Of a stretch of DNA of 64,000 bases, positions 47,021 through 54,758 are shown piece by piece. Position numbers and translations under genes: made by a program. How positions within the stretch are numbered: the stretch's first letter is position 1; every line of letters starts with the position of its first letter. A model generated the notes under the pieces. The model was not told the origin of the DNA. It worked only from the letters and a program-made list of their open reading frames with translations, and did no database searches. This DNA is from an uncultured Saprospiraceae bacterium (GTDB lineage Bacteria; Bacteroidota; Bacteroidia; Chitinophagales; Saprospiraceae), in contig CALMSO010000027.1 of NCBI GenBank assembly GCA_937872385.1, positions 186,001-250,000 on the forward strand. The letters are read 5' to 3'.

Positions 47021-48265
47021 ATGAACGGAACAAAAGTAACGATTCAAAACGGCAAATTGGTAGTGCCAAATGACCCCATTATTCCTTTTATTGAAGGCGA
47101 CGGTACGGGCCCCGATATCTGGCGGGCTTCGGTACGCGTATTTGATGCAGCGGTAGAAAAAGCTTACGGCGGCACGCGCAAAATCCAGTGGCACGAAGTG
47201 CTGGCGGGCGAAAAGGCTTTCAATCAGACGGGTAGCTGGCTGCCGGATGCCACCGTGACTGATATTTCTGAATATTTGATTGCTATCAAAGGGCCTTTGA
47301 CCACCCCGATAGGTGGCGGTATTCGCTCTTTGAATGTGGCTATTCGCCAATTGCTCGATCTCTATGCCTGTGTGCGGCCGGTGCGTTGGTTTACGGGGGT
47401 ACCCAGCCCAGTGCGGCATCCGGAGCAGGTGGATATGGTCATCTATCGGGAAAACACGGAAGATATTTACGCCGGGATTGATTTTGAAGCCGGTGGCGAA
47501 AAAGCTGTGAAAACAATGGAGTTTTTGCAAGCTACTTTCCCGGATCAATTCAAAAAAATCCGCTTTGGCAGCGAAACGCCCAATGAAGTAGGCATAGGCA
47601 TCAAACCAGTGAGCAAAACAGGCACCCAGCGCTTAGTGCGCGCCGCCATTGAATATGCCATTCAGCAAAACCGCAAAAGCGTCACGCTGGTGCACAAGGG
47701 CAATATTATGAAATACACCGAAGGCGCTTTTATGGAATGGGGCTACGACTTGGCGAAAAAAGAATACGGCGCAGTAGAACTCGACGGCGGCCCCTGGTGT
47801 ACGATGCAAAACCCGAATACGGGGCAGGAAATTATCATCAAAGATGCTATTGCCGACATTACCCTTCAGCAGGTGCTGACGCGCCCAGCGGAATTTGACG
47901 TCATTGCTACGCTCAATCTCAACGGCGACTACCTCTCTGATGCGCTGGCGGCCCAAGTGGGCGGCATCGGCATTGCGCCAGGCGCCAATATCAACTATAT
48001 CACTGGCCACGCTGTGTTTGAAGCTACGCACGGTACGGCACCTAAGTACGCCAATCAGGACAAAGTGAACCCCAGCTCGGTCATCCTCTCCGGTGTCATG
48101 ATGCTCGAATACATGGGCTGGCAAGAAGCTGCCGACATGATTGTAAGCGGCATCGAAAAGAGCATTGCCGCCAAGCACGTAACCTACGACTTTGCCCGCC
48201 TGATGGACGGCGCAACCGAAATCAAGTGCTCGGAATTTGGTGACGAGATTATCAAAAATATGTAA
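47021..48265 (+). CDS. icd: Isocitrate dehydrogenase (NADP type)
   Basis: 414 residues from the ATG at 47021; the frame is open to 46844 but that part is unlike the family and would overlap the region needed for the ruvB promoter. Signatures: [14 protein letters not shown], the substrate loop [54 protein letters not shown] and [10 protein letters not shown]. The enzyme converts isocitrate to 2-oxoglutarate in the TCA cycle. The residues around KYAN are those usual in NADP-specific enzymes. A terminator hairpin follows. Confidence 0.95.
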   Translation: MNGTKVTIQNGKLVVPNDPIIPFIEGDGTGPDIWRASVRVFDAAVEKAYGGTRKIQWHEVLAGEKAFNQTGSWLPDATVTDISEYLIAIKGPLTTPIGGGIRSLNVAIRQLLDLYACVRPVRWFTGVPSPVRHPEQVDMVIYRENTEDIYAGIDFEAGGEKAVKTMEFLQATFPDQFKKIRFGSETPNEVGIGIKPVSKTGTQRLVRAAIEYAIQQNRKSVTLVHKGNIMKYTEGAFMEWGYDLAKKEYGAVELDGGPWCTMQNPNTGQEIIIKDAIADITLQQVLTRPAEFDVIATLNLNGDYLSDALAAQVGGIGIAPGANINYITGHAVFEATHGTAPKYANQDKVNPSSVILSGVMMLEYMGWQEAADMIVSGIEKSIAAKHVTYDFARLMDGATEIKCSEFGDEIIKNM

Positions 48266-48293
48266 CTCCGAAGTACAATTTTTCTAAATGCGA

Positions 48294-48324
48294 CAAAGCC
48301 CTGGAGCAATACTCCGGGGCTTTG
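48294..48324 (+). terminator. Hairpin terminator after icd
   Basis: CAAAGCCCTGGAG and CTCCGGGGCTTTG form a 13 bp stem with one mismatch and a CAATA loop, followed by TTTG; 28 bp after the stop codon. Confidence 0.8.
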
Positions 48325-48336
48325 TTTGTAAAAGTC

Positions 48337-48380
48337 TGTTTTTCAGGTATTTACAAAAAGTGAATCGGATTTCACAAAGC
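48337..48380 (-). repeat. Dispersed repeat, ATCCGATTCAC family (copy 3)
   Basis: Read on the minus strand: CTTTGTGAAATCCGATTCAC, TTTTTGTAAATACCTGAAAAACA. This is the closest match to the copy at 10023-10070. Confidence 0.55.
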
Positions 48381-48424
48381 GTATTATAGCGCAAAAATGA
48401 TGTCCGAGGGTTTTAAAAACAGCC

Positions 48425-50008
48425 TTAATTGCCACCAAACACATTGAAAGACAGCCCAACGAAAAAGCCCGTTTCATAGACCAAGCGGGTAGGCACGGCA
48501 TTGACCGAAGAAATGAACGTGTCGCCTTCGCGTAGCCCCTGCCCGAGACGCTCCACGCGCGACCCCATCAGCCCGGTGCTCAGCACCACCCGATCGGAAT
48601 TGCCAATGATGAGGCTTGGCCCCAAGAAGAAAGAGGCCGATTGTCCTGCATTACCACCTGTGATGGGCAAACCAATGCCAAAAGAGCCGCCGAGCGTAGC
48701 ATTTTTGCGGCTTTGGCTATAAAAATGAAAAAACGAGGAAATCACCGGATAGAAGCTGTCTTTGGTTTCGCCAAAAATGACATTATCGCGGGTAAAATAA
48801 TCGAGTGGACGATTAAAAAACTGCCCAAAAGCCACGCCAATACTGGCATTGACCTTAAAACCGCCGATAACGGGTACCTCAATGGGGGCCATTTGTAAGG
48901 CTGGTACCGGCTGGTCGCCAGTGGCTGTGCCGGGCGTAAACCGGATGTTGAAAGTCATATTGTCGCCTTTGGCCGGAGCGCGGTAGCTTTTGTCGAACGG
49001 ATTGGAAAGTAGCGCTTCGTATTCGCGCCAGAGCCTGGCAAGCTGCAGGGCATCTGTATCGGGCATAGCGGCAATGAGGCCGCCGAGGCTGTCTTCAAAA
49101 GTCGTGTAATCGCTATCCTGCGCTTCTACCTGATCGTAGGTCTGCACTACCGGCATTACAAAAAGCGTGTTCACAACGGGCTTGCCAGTGAAGGTGTTAC
49201 TCATAGATTCCCTGAGGTTGTTCATTTTGGCAATTTCCCGGCGGTACTTATTGTGCTCGGCGCGTACTTCGTCAAATTTGGTGCTTAGCTGGCGGCGCAC
49301 ATTGCCCTTTTCTAAGAGGTATTCGAGGTTGACGTCCGCGTCGTTTTCTACACTTAGCACTTTGCGCATATATTCGCGGGTCATTTTCTTGATTTTGTCC
49401 GGTGGCAGCGAGGGGTCGCGTTTGATGTTTTCAATTTCCTGCAATACAAAAGCGTTGATTTGATGCACTTCGGTGAGCGACTGTACTTCTCGGCGTTTTT
49501 GTGTGATGGTTTCATCAATTTCCTGAACGCGCTTGAGCGAAGTGCCAAACTCTTCCACCCAGCGATTGAGCTGATCGTATTCTTGCCTGCCAATGCCCAA
49601 TGAAGCATCGTAAGGGCGGGGCTCACCGCGGCCGTCTTCTGTGCCGGCGAGGTTGAATTTGCTGTCGCCAATGCCCCTTTGCCCACCGGAGCCGAGCGCC
49701 AAAAAGTTCATGGAGTTTTGGCCCAAAGTTGGAAACATCTGCGCAATCGAGCCACCCGAAGCACTGGAAGGCAACCGGATTTCCCGGTTTTCTACTTCAA
49801 TGACCACATCATAGACGTAGTTGTTGTAGTTTTCAATGTGTAAAATGACATTGCTGCCGCGGCGCACGTACGGCCGATCCACCCGCTGGCTATCTATGAC
49901 ATAACGCGGCGTTTGGGTTTGCATATCATAATATACGTGCAGGTCTTGCGCCTGAAGCGCGGCGGTGGTGCATAAGCAGCTGAGACAAAAGATGAACAAT
50001 GGTTTCAT
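48425..50008 (-). CDS. Exported protein with coiled-coil centre and barrel-like end, unknown function
   Basis: 527 residues; not recognised. Signal peptide to about residue 20 (TTAALQAQ), then a beta domain (21-90: YDMQTQTPRYVIDSQ, RRGSNVILHIENYNNYVYDV), a low-complexity Gly/Ser part, and a long charged helical section (about 140-285) with heptads such as LKRVQEIDETITQKRREVQ. The last 150 residues alternate strands (VPVIGGFKVNASIGVAFG, GSFGIGLPITGG, FFVGLSFNVFGGN), similar to an outer-membrane barrel. The layout suggests a protein spanning from periplasm to outer membrane. No informative neighbour. Confidence 0.55.
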   Translation of the reverse strand: MKPLFIFCLSCLCTTAALQAQDLHVYYDMQTQTPRYVIDSQRVDRPYVRRGSNVILHIENYNNYVYDVVIEVENREIRLPSSASGGSIAQMFPTLGQNSMNFLALGSGGQRGIGDSKFNLAGTEDGRGEPRPYDASLGIGRQEYDQLNRWVEEFGTSLKRVQEIDETITQKRREVQSLTEVHQINAFVLQEIENIKRDPSLPPDKIKKMTREYMRKVLSVENDADVNLEYLLEKGNVRRQLSTKFDEVRAEHNKYRREIAKMNNLRESMSNTFTGKPVVNTLFVMPVVQTYDQVEAQDSDYTTFEDSLGGLIAAMPDTDALQLARLWREYEALLSNPFDKSYRAPAKGDNMTFNIRFTPGTATGDQPVPALQMAPIEVPVIGGFKVNASIGVAFGQFFNRPLDYFTRDNVIFGETKDSFYPVISSFFHFYSQSRKNATLGGSFGIGLPITGGNAGQSASFFLGPSLIIGNSDRVVLSTGLMGSRVERLGQGLREGDTFISSVNAVPTRLVYETGFFVGLSFNVFGGN

Positions 50009-50191
50009 GCGGTGTTGTGTTTTTTTTTACAAAAAGCTGGTTACCAGTGTGGTGCAAGGTGGGGAGGGCATGGTTTTTGCGTATTTTTACTATAAATTCG
50101 ACAAGCGCTATACAAATATAGTACGAAATATGTGTTTTCCAATCAATTCGCAATAGTTTCTTGCGGATCCAGGTGCGGCGAGCGTAGATGA

Positions 50192-50231
50192 AAAAACCGG
50201 AACGCCTGCGGCAGGTAGCATTCCGGTTTTT
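50192..50231. terminator. Bidirectional terminator-like hairpin
   Basis: AAAAACCGGAA (50192-50202) pairs perfectly with TTCCGGTTTTT (50221-50231); the loop contains a further CCTGC-GGCAGG palindrome. It closes the minus-strand cassette region before the next gene. Confidence 0.7.
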
Positions 50232-50403
50232 GGCAGCGGATTTTTTTTATTATAAAATGGCTTTGTTAAAAGTAGGTGGACATTGTAATACCTTGTTATC
50301 TTGAGGTCAAAGATGTAAGCATATCCAAACTACAGGAGAATGCTGCTTTAATGTTTAACAAAAAAGTTACGAACAACATTTTAAAGCATTTCTAATTGAC
50401 CAT

Positions 50404-50434
50404 TAAGTAATGGGACATTGTTATTTGTTAATTG
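50404..50434 (-). repeat. Dispersed intergenic repeat, AATTAACAAATAACAAT type (copy 2)
   Basis: The minus strand reads CAATTAACAAATAACAATGT plus CCCATTACTTA and matches 942-972 in 30 of 31 positions. Confidence 0.65.
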
Positions 50435-50529
50435 AAATAGCCGTTGTGCGTTTGATAATCAGTTGTTTACTCGTTTTTTATCGAAAATAATTATGTCCGG
50501 GTAATTAAGACAAATAAACATTACAGCCA

Positions 50530-51711
50530 TTAATTCTTCTCGTCATAGGGAATGTAGTTTTGCCACCGCCAAGGTGTAAAAGTGTCGCCAATTGAATAAG
50601 CTAATAATTCTTTAAAAATGCTTTCTCCATTGTCGTTATTTGTCATAATTAGGATGGCAATTTTTTTGTCAGGAAAACAAATTGAATAATGTCCCCAGCC
50701 ATCATCGTGTCCTTCTTTGAAAAATGCTCTGCCATAAGGCGTTTTGAAAACCCCAACTCCTAAGCCATAACCTAATTGTATATTGTCATTATCTGTACTA
50801 TCAATTTTTGCAAGTGGCCCGAATTGGCTTCTTGATTTAATGCTGACTTGCGTATTTGTCATGGTTTTAAAACTTTTTTTTGAAAGCCCATTGTTACGTA
50901 TTAAAGCTGTATAAAATTTTGTGAAGTCCTCCAGCGTTGTACTCATAGAACCTCCTGCACTTGCTTCTTTCCATTTCATTAGTTCGTATGGTTCGCCTTT
51001 TTCGTTGTGTCCATAACAAATATTTGCGTCAAAACGGGGTTGCCAAACTTGGCTTGTATTTGTCATACCCAGAGGTTTAAAAACGCTTTCTTGTGAAATA
51101 GTTTCATAGTCTTTTCCTGTTACCTGTTCAATGACAAATTGCAGAAGGTAAAGTCCTTCGCCTGAATAGCTGTAACGAGTGCCCGGGTCAAACTTAAATT
51201 TTAGTTTCTTGTCTGCTTCAAACCAACGCCAATTGGGAAAACCTGTTGTATGTGTTAGGCACATACGAGCTGTTATTTTTTTATAGCGGTCATCATTTTT
51301 TAAGTCTTCATAACCTCTGTTCCAACCATTTATTTTATAATCTGGCAAAGGTTTACTTAAATATTCTACAAGTGGTTTGTCAAGGTCAATAACCTTTTCT
51401 TGAACAAATTGCATTGCAATGTAGGCAAACACCATTTTGGCAAAAGACGCTCCATACAGAACGGATGATTGTTGAAAGGGTATATTCTTATGCACATGCG
51501 CAAGTCCATAAGTTTTACTAAATATTGGTTTGTTGTGGTTAAAAACTGAAATAGCGATACCCGAAACATTTGCAGTTTTCATTAGGTGCTCAATTTTTGC
51601 ATCTAAACTGTCGGCTGAAATTTTAGTACCGTCAATTCTTTTGATGGTCTGTCCAAAAGTTAGCGTTGTAAGTGAACCCCAAATTGTCGCAAGTAAGATG
51701 TAATGATTCAT
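50530..51711 (-). CDS. Serine hydrolase, class C beta-lactamase fold (cassette gene)
   Basis: 393 residues with a signal peptide (1-20). The SxxK motif is GASFAK with Ser89 and Lys92; the second motif reads YSYSG near 180-184, where the asparagine of the usual YxN is replaced by glycine; a GHDDGWGH segment near 330 could supply the third element. This family includes beta-lactamases, D-aminopeptidases and esterases; resistance should not be assumed. It is the last gene of array 1: its cassette begins at 51750 with TTAGTTGCCA, but no complementary TGGCAACTAA box is found after the gene, so its attC-like site has been lost or replaced. Confidence 0.82.
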   Translation of the reverse strand: MNHYILLATIWGSLTTLTFGQTIKRIDGTKISADSLDAKIEHLMKTANVSGIAISVFNHNKPIFSKTYGLAHVHKNIPFQQSSVLYGASFAKMVFAYIAMQFVQEKVIDLDKPLVEYLSKPLPDYKINGWNRGYEDLKNDDRYKKITARMCLTHTTGFPNWRWFEADKKLKFKFDPGTRYSYSGEGLYLLQFVIEQVTGKDYETISQESVFKPLGMTNTSQVWQPRFDANICYGHNEKGEPYELMKWKEASAGGSMSTTLEDFTKFYTALIRNNGLSKKSFKTMTNTQVSIKSRSQFGPLAKIDSTDNDNIQLGYGLGVGVFKTPYGRAFFKEGHDDGWGHYSICFPDKKIAILIMTNNDNGESIFKELLAYSIGDTFTPWRWQNYIPYDEKN

Positions 51712-51750
51712 AATTGTTTACTATCTGGTGAGGTCTTTAATGGCAACTAA

Positions 51751-51881
51751 CGTTTTGGCGGCTTGGCGCAGTGGCGGATTTCGGAGCACAAAATTGTCAA
51801 TCCAGCACTAAAGTTAAATTGAAAACTAAACTAACACTTTAAACTGTACCCAGCAATTTTGCATATATTTTGTTAGCGGCA
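51751..51881 (-). repeat. attC-like site after the four-helix protein gene (131 bp)
   Basis: On the minus strand it starts TGCCGCTAAC (51881-51872) and ends CCAAGCCGCCAAAACG with crossover before TTAGTTGCC. The outer box is a perfect 10-base complement of the start of its own cassette (GTTAGCGGCA at 52455-52446). The half next to the gene has lost the TTTGGC stem seen in the other sites. Confidence 0.65.
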
Positions 51882-51892
51882 TAGTCAATTTC

Positions 51893-52381
51893 TTATGTCG
51901 AAGGTGTTGTCAAACTATTAGTATGCTTTACTACTTTATATAGCATTATAAAATTCGTTATTGCCAATAATATCATCGGTATCTTTCTATAAATTAAATC
52001 AGTTGATATAAGCCGTTCAATTAATTCCAGAGAAAATCTTTTGTCAAGTTCGATTTGAATAGGTATTTGAATTGTTATAGTTGAAACCACGGCTATCAAC
52101 TTAAAAAGTAGTGCTAGTCCAACCAACCACTTGCTTATTATCATCGGTCGAAACCAAAACAATAAAATCAGTGGGATGAAGGTTAAGAAAGTGGGAACAA
52201 CAAAGAAGGGAATGATGAGCGAGCTGTCAACTTGATGAAATTTAGGAAATTCATTTGCGCCTACCCAACGCCATGTGGGGTAACCCACAAAGGAATTTAC
52301 CATACTCCCACCGAAAGCATAGAAAGCTAATAGAATATAGACCGCGAATACAATACTTGAAATCTTGTTGTTATTTGTCAT
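51893..52381 (-). CDS. Small four-helix membrane protein (cassette gene)
   Basis: 162 residues with four hydrophobic helices (about 8-30, 56-78, 82-105, 133-152). The loop GSMVNSFVGYPTWRWVGANE and an EFPKFHQVDS segment between helices 1 and 2 look conserved and recall the DUF1772 (anthrone oxygenase-like) pattern, but I would not assign a reaction. The TAA stop is 11 bp before the attC-like box. The cassette start lies 73 bp upstream of the ATG. Confidence 0.65.
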   Translation of the reverse strand: MTNNNKISSIVFAVYILLAFYAFGGSMVNSFVGYPTWRWVGANEFPKFHQVDSSLIIPFFVVPTFLTFIPLILLFWFRPMIISKWLVGLALLFKLIAVVSTITIQIPIQIELDKRFSLELIERLISTDLIYRKIPMILLAITNFIMLYKVVKHTNSLTTPST

Positions 52382-52454
52382 TTTATAATTTTTTAATTTT
52401 AATCATGCTATGTATAATTCTTTGTCTCAGTGCTAACGTCTGACTTGCCGCTAA

Positions 52455-52584
52455 CGTTTTCGGGCTTTGCGTTCGGGCGGGGCTTTTCAGCACTACCGTC
52501 ATTTGGAAAACTGCACTTCAATTATACGAAAAAACTGTTAACCGAAGCACTGCACCCGCTATTACGCCAAACTACTGTTGTGCG
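52455..52584 (-). repeat. attC-like site after the DUF4303 gene (130 bp)
   Basis: On the minus strand CGCACAACAG (from 52584) ends with CCCGAAAACG and crossover before TTAGCGGCA. Inner arms are TAGTTTGGCG and CGCAAAGCCCG. Its outer box matches the start of its own cassette (TTATGCGG) only partly (two differences in nine), unlike the perfect boxes of the other cassettes. A second CG|TTAGCA lies 17 bp further. Confidence 0.6.
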
Positions 52585-52590
52585 TTCGGC

Positions 52591-53142
52591 TTATTGACCC
52601 CAAGTTTTCATCCAAGTTAAGTATTCAGTTTTATATTCATTTTCGTTAAGTCGCTCAACTATTTTTTTTAAGTCTTTCGCCTCAAATTCATAGTCAGAAA
52701 CAGTAAAAATTAGAAAAATATCTTTACCTACAATATTTTTGAAGAAATTCTCATTTTTTAATTTTTCTAAAACGTTAATGCAAGTTTCATAAAGTTCGCT
52801 TTGAAACTTTAAACACCATTCTTCATTATATTCGTCATTTTCTAGAAATTCATTTTCGTCAAGCTCTGCTCTTAATTGCGTACAGATGTCATCAAACTCA
52901 TTGTCTGCGCCTTCCGCTTCGTATTTCCATGCAGCGGGTTCAAACTTGTGATATATCAAATCATTTTGGTCAACAGTTGTCAGATGTTTTAAAGTGTTTG
53001 TTGAAGGACATACAGTCATTGCATCTCCATCACTATAAAGTGCAAATCCATAAATTTCATCAGCACCATATTTTTCAAACATTTCGATAAATGCTTTTTT
53101 GGTTGCGTCTTCTATATTTTGTCTTAAATTTTCAAAATTCAT
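52591..53142 (-). CDS. DUF4303 family protein (cassette gene)
   Basis: 183 residues from the ATG at 53142; upstream in-frame codons run into the attC-like site and are excluded. The N-terminal helix KKAFIEMFEKYGADEIYGFALYSD is typical of DUF4303, an acidic cytoplasmic family sometimes seen in polymorphic toxin immunity or SMI1-like contexts. No signal or membrane segment; very acidic in 95-125. No toxin gene is next to it. Function unknown. Confidence 0.7.
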   Translation of the reverse strand: MNFENLRQNIEDATKKAFIEMFEKYGADEIYGFALYSDGDAMTVCPSTNTLKHLTTVDQNDLIYHKFEPAAWKYEAEGADNEFDDICTQLRAELDENEFLENDEYNEEWCLKFQSELYETCINVLEKLKNENFFKNIVGKDIFLIFTVSDYEFEAKDLKKIVERLNENEYKTEYLTWMKTWGQ

Positions 53143-53201
53143 ATTATAATTTTTTATATTTTTTTTGTCAATCGTTGCAGTTAGAGAAAGCTGCCGCATA
53201 A

Positions 53202-53329
53202 CGGTTTGGCGCTTGGCGAAGGTGGCGATTTCGAAGCACTAAACTGTCAACCTGCACTGAAGCTGAATAGGAGCACAAACCTTCAATTAACCACGTCACC
53301 GCCACTTGCGGCAAACGGCTGTTATAGCC
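53202..53329 (-). repeat. attC-like site after the DUF1648 gene (128 bp)
   Basis: On the minus strand it starts GGCTATAACAG (53329) and ends GCCAAGCGCCAAACCG with crossover before TTATGCGG. Inner arms CCGTTTGCCGC and GCGCCAAAC pair, followed by GTGGCGGTGAC against a CGCCACC block. The outer box GGCTATAAC is the exact complement of G|TTATAGCC at 53892-53884, where this cassette begins. Confidence 0.72.
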
Positions 53330-53346
53330 TGTGCTTTGTATTCTCG

Positions 53347-53847
53347 TCATTTTTTTGGTTTGAGTGTTTTGATTAGGTAATAAGTCATTGGAATAAAAAT
53401 CAACCCCATTGTCAAGGGTAAAAACCAAATACCAAGTCCACCCGCTTCTCCGTTTGCATTTTGAATTGTCTTGAAAGCAATTAGTCCGAAAATAACAACA
53501 ATGTTAAGTTTCAAATATCTAATCATCCTTGTGGCATTTGTATATTGTCTTAATGCGTTGTCTTTTGTTATGTTGGTCGGATAATTAAAAATGTGAGGAA
53601 ACTTATTTAAGATTGTCAATCCAATGAATAGAACTGTTGCGATTAGAGGTAAAGTCAAAATAGTTGCCTTTCTACCAAATCCGTCTGCTTGCCCTGATCC
53701 ATTATAATGTATCGGAATAGTGTCAGGTAAGTTTGCATAGTTTGTAATTGTCAAACCCCAAAGAGAAATAATTAAAAGCCAACCAATAATTTCAAATATT
53801 TTGTCGGCTGTGCTAAGTTCTAATTTTATTTTTGGTCTTTCTGTCAT
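53347..53847 (-). CDS. DUF1648 domain membrane protein (cassette gene)
   Basis: 166 residues with four hydrophobic helices. The extracytoplasmic loop LPDTIPIHYNGSGQADGFGRK after helix 1 is the DUF1648 signature found in SdpI-like immunity proteins and in many unassigned membrane proteins. The rest (GLGIWFLPLTMGLIFIPMTYYLIK) forms helices 3 and 4. A role in immunity against a peptide toxin is possible only by analogy. The ATG lies 44 bp after the cassette start; the stop is 18 bp before the attC-like box. Confidence 0.75.
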   Translation of the reverse strand: MTERPKIKLELSTADKIFEIIGWLLIISLWGLTITNYANLPDTIPIHYNGSGQADGFGRKATILTLPLIATVLFIGLTILNKFPHIFNYPTNITKDNALRQYTNATRMIRYLKLNIVVIFGLIAFKTIQNANGEAGGLGIWFLPLTMGLIFIPMTYYLIKTLKPKK

Positions 53848-53891
53848 TGTCGTTTAAATTTCTCGTTGTCGTCTTTTAGCATTGGCTATAA

Positions 53892-54071
53892 CGGCAGCAG
53901 GGCTGACGCAGTTTTTGAAAAATTCCGCGCAGCGGAAAAAATTTTTCAAAAATTGACGTCAGTCCGGTGTTGTACGATGGTGCCGAGCGTAGCGAGGCGC
54001 CGAGTGCAGCACCGGCGTCAGCCCTGCTGCCGTTGTTCAAGATGCCGAGCGCAGCGAGGTATCTTGAACAA
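53892..54071 (-). mobile_element. Gene-less mini-cassette, 180 bp
   Basis: On the minus strand the element begins TTGTTCAAGAT directly after the crossover G of the preceding site and after 17 bases shows ATCTTGAACAAC, its exact complement, so start and outer box are only 40 bp apart and no gene fits between them. The attC-like part (54043-53892) has arms CGGCAGCAGGGCTGACGC and GCGTCAGCCCTGCTGCCG (18 bp, perfect) and two inner hairpins. A 104 bp section (53975-54078) is identical to 60346-60449. Confidence 0.65.
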
Positions 54072-54200
54072 CGTTTTGCCGCTTGGCGAAGGGCGGGTTT
54101 TCTAGCACTGAACTTCGTAGAAAGCACTAAACTTGGATTTAGCACTTCACTTTCAAAGAAGCACAAAACCCCGCCTTTTGCCAAACGGCTGTTAGCAGAA
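54072..54200 (-). repeat. attC-like site after the HD gene (129 bp)
   Basis: On the minus strand it starts TTCTGCTAACAG (54200) and ends CCAAGCGGCAAAACG with crossover before TTGTTCAAG. Long arms CCGTTTGGCAAAAGGCGGGG and AAACCCGCCCTTCGCCAAG pair; the loop has four copies of GTGCT. The outer box is a perfect 10-base complement of GTTAGCAGAA at 54797-54788, where this cassette begins. Confidence 0.75.
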
Positions 54201-54215
54201 GTGCTTATTTCTCAG

Positions 54216-54758
54216 TTAATTGATGTACTTGTCATATTCATTAATTTTTTTTAATAATCTATTTTCCAAAAATTCGTTTCCTCCTTTTAGTAATTCTAAA
54301 ATTATTTTCGCCTCTTTTTTATATTCTGTTTTTTTTGAAATATCCCAATGTTGCGGTGGTTTTTGTAAGTTTGTTATTCTGTCAGCCAATTTTACTGCCC
54401 AAACTTCTTTGCGTAATTCTTTTGTTCTATTTAAACTATCTAACATTTTTTCGCTTTTTGGCAATAAGTCATTTTTTGTTAATGCTAAAACTCCTTTTGC
54501 AATTTCACTTCCAAATTCTGATTCTAATTCTTCAAAAGTTGTATTTGTGTCTTCCAAAGTGTCGTGCAATAATGCAACTTGGATAGCAAATTCGATGTTA
54601 AAATTCTTGGTATTTTGAGATGCAATTAATATTTCCATTGCAACATTACTTAAGTGTACAACGTATGGAATTTCTGTTCCAGGTATTGTTTGTCCTTTCT
54701 GTAAATGTTTTAAAGTGGCAAAAATTATTGTCTTTTGATATATAGTTTGTATGTCCAT
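54216..54758 (-). CDS. HD-domain protein, small alarmone hydrolase (SpoT-HD/MESH1)-like (cassette gene)
   Basis: 180 residues, the length of stand-alone (p)ppGpp hydrolases. The metal and catalytic motifs of the RelA/SpoT hydrolase domain are in order: PYVVHLSNVA (His35), VALLHDTLEDT (His65, Asp66, Glu69, Asp70), FGSEIAKGVLALTK and VKLADRITNLQ. No synthetase, TGS or ACT domain is present. It would degrade ppGpp or a related nucleotide in the cytoplasm; this is inferred from motifs. First cassette of array 1: its ATG is 38 bp after the crossover point, and its stop is 15 bp before the attC-like site. Confidence 0.8.
   Translation of the reverse strand: MDIQTIYQKTIIFATLKHLQKGQTIPGTEIPYVVHLSNVAMEILIASQNTKNFNIEFAIQVALLHDTLEDTNTTFEELESEFGSEIAKGVLALTKNDLLPKSEKMLDSLNRTKELRKEVWAVKLADRITNLQKPPQHWDISKKTEYKKEAKIILELLKGGNEFLENRLLKKINEYDKYIN

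Larger units (their letters stand above)
50009..50529. other. 521 bp intergenic region at the 3' end of cassette array 1
   Basis: Contains a terminator-like hairpin at 50192-50231, the dispersed AATTAACAAATAACAAT repeat at 50404-50434 and, on the minus strand, CGCACAACGGC at about 50452-50442, which resembles the outer box of the attC-like site at 52584. No gene visible. Confidence 0.5.

Noticed and set aside
50530-51711. Reading the cassette-borne hydrolase as an antibiotic-resistance beta-lactamase
   Set aside because: The fold is shared by many esterases and peptidases, and the second motif is YSG instead of YxN; sequence alone does not support resistance.
53888-54078. Interpretation of the inverted repeats as an insertion sequence or MITE
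   Set aside because: There is no transposase and no target duplication, while the start/box complementarity and G|TT ends fit a cassette better.
53876-54184. Open frame of 102 codons (minus) over the gene-less mini-cassette, and a similar one at 60265-60540
   Set aside because: The shared peptide (including NNGSRADAG) comes only from the 104 bp identical repeat, the frames run through attC-like arms, and the opposite strand is equally open. These are recombination-site DNA rather than genes.
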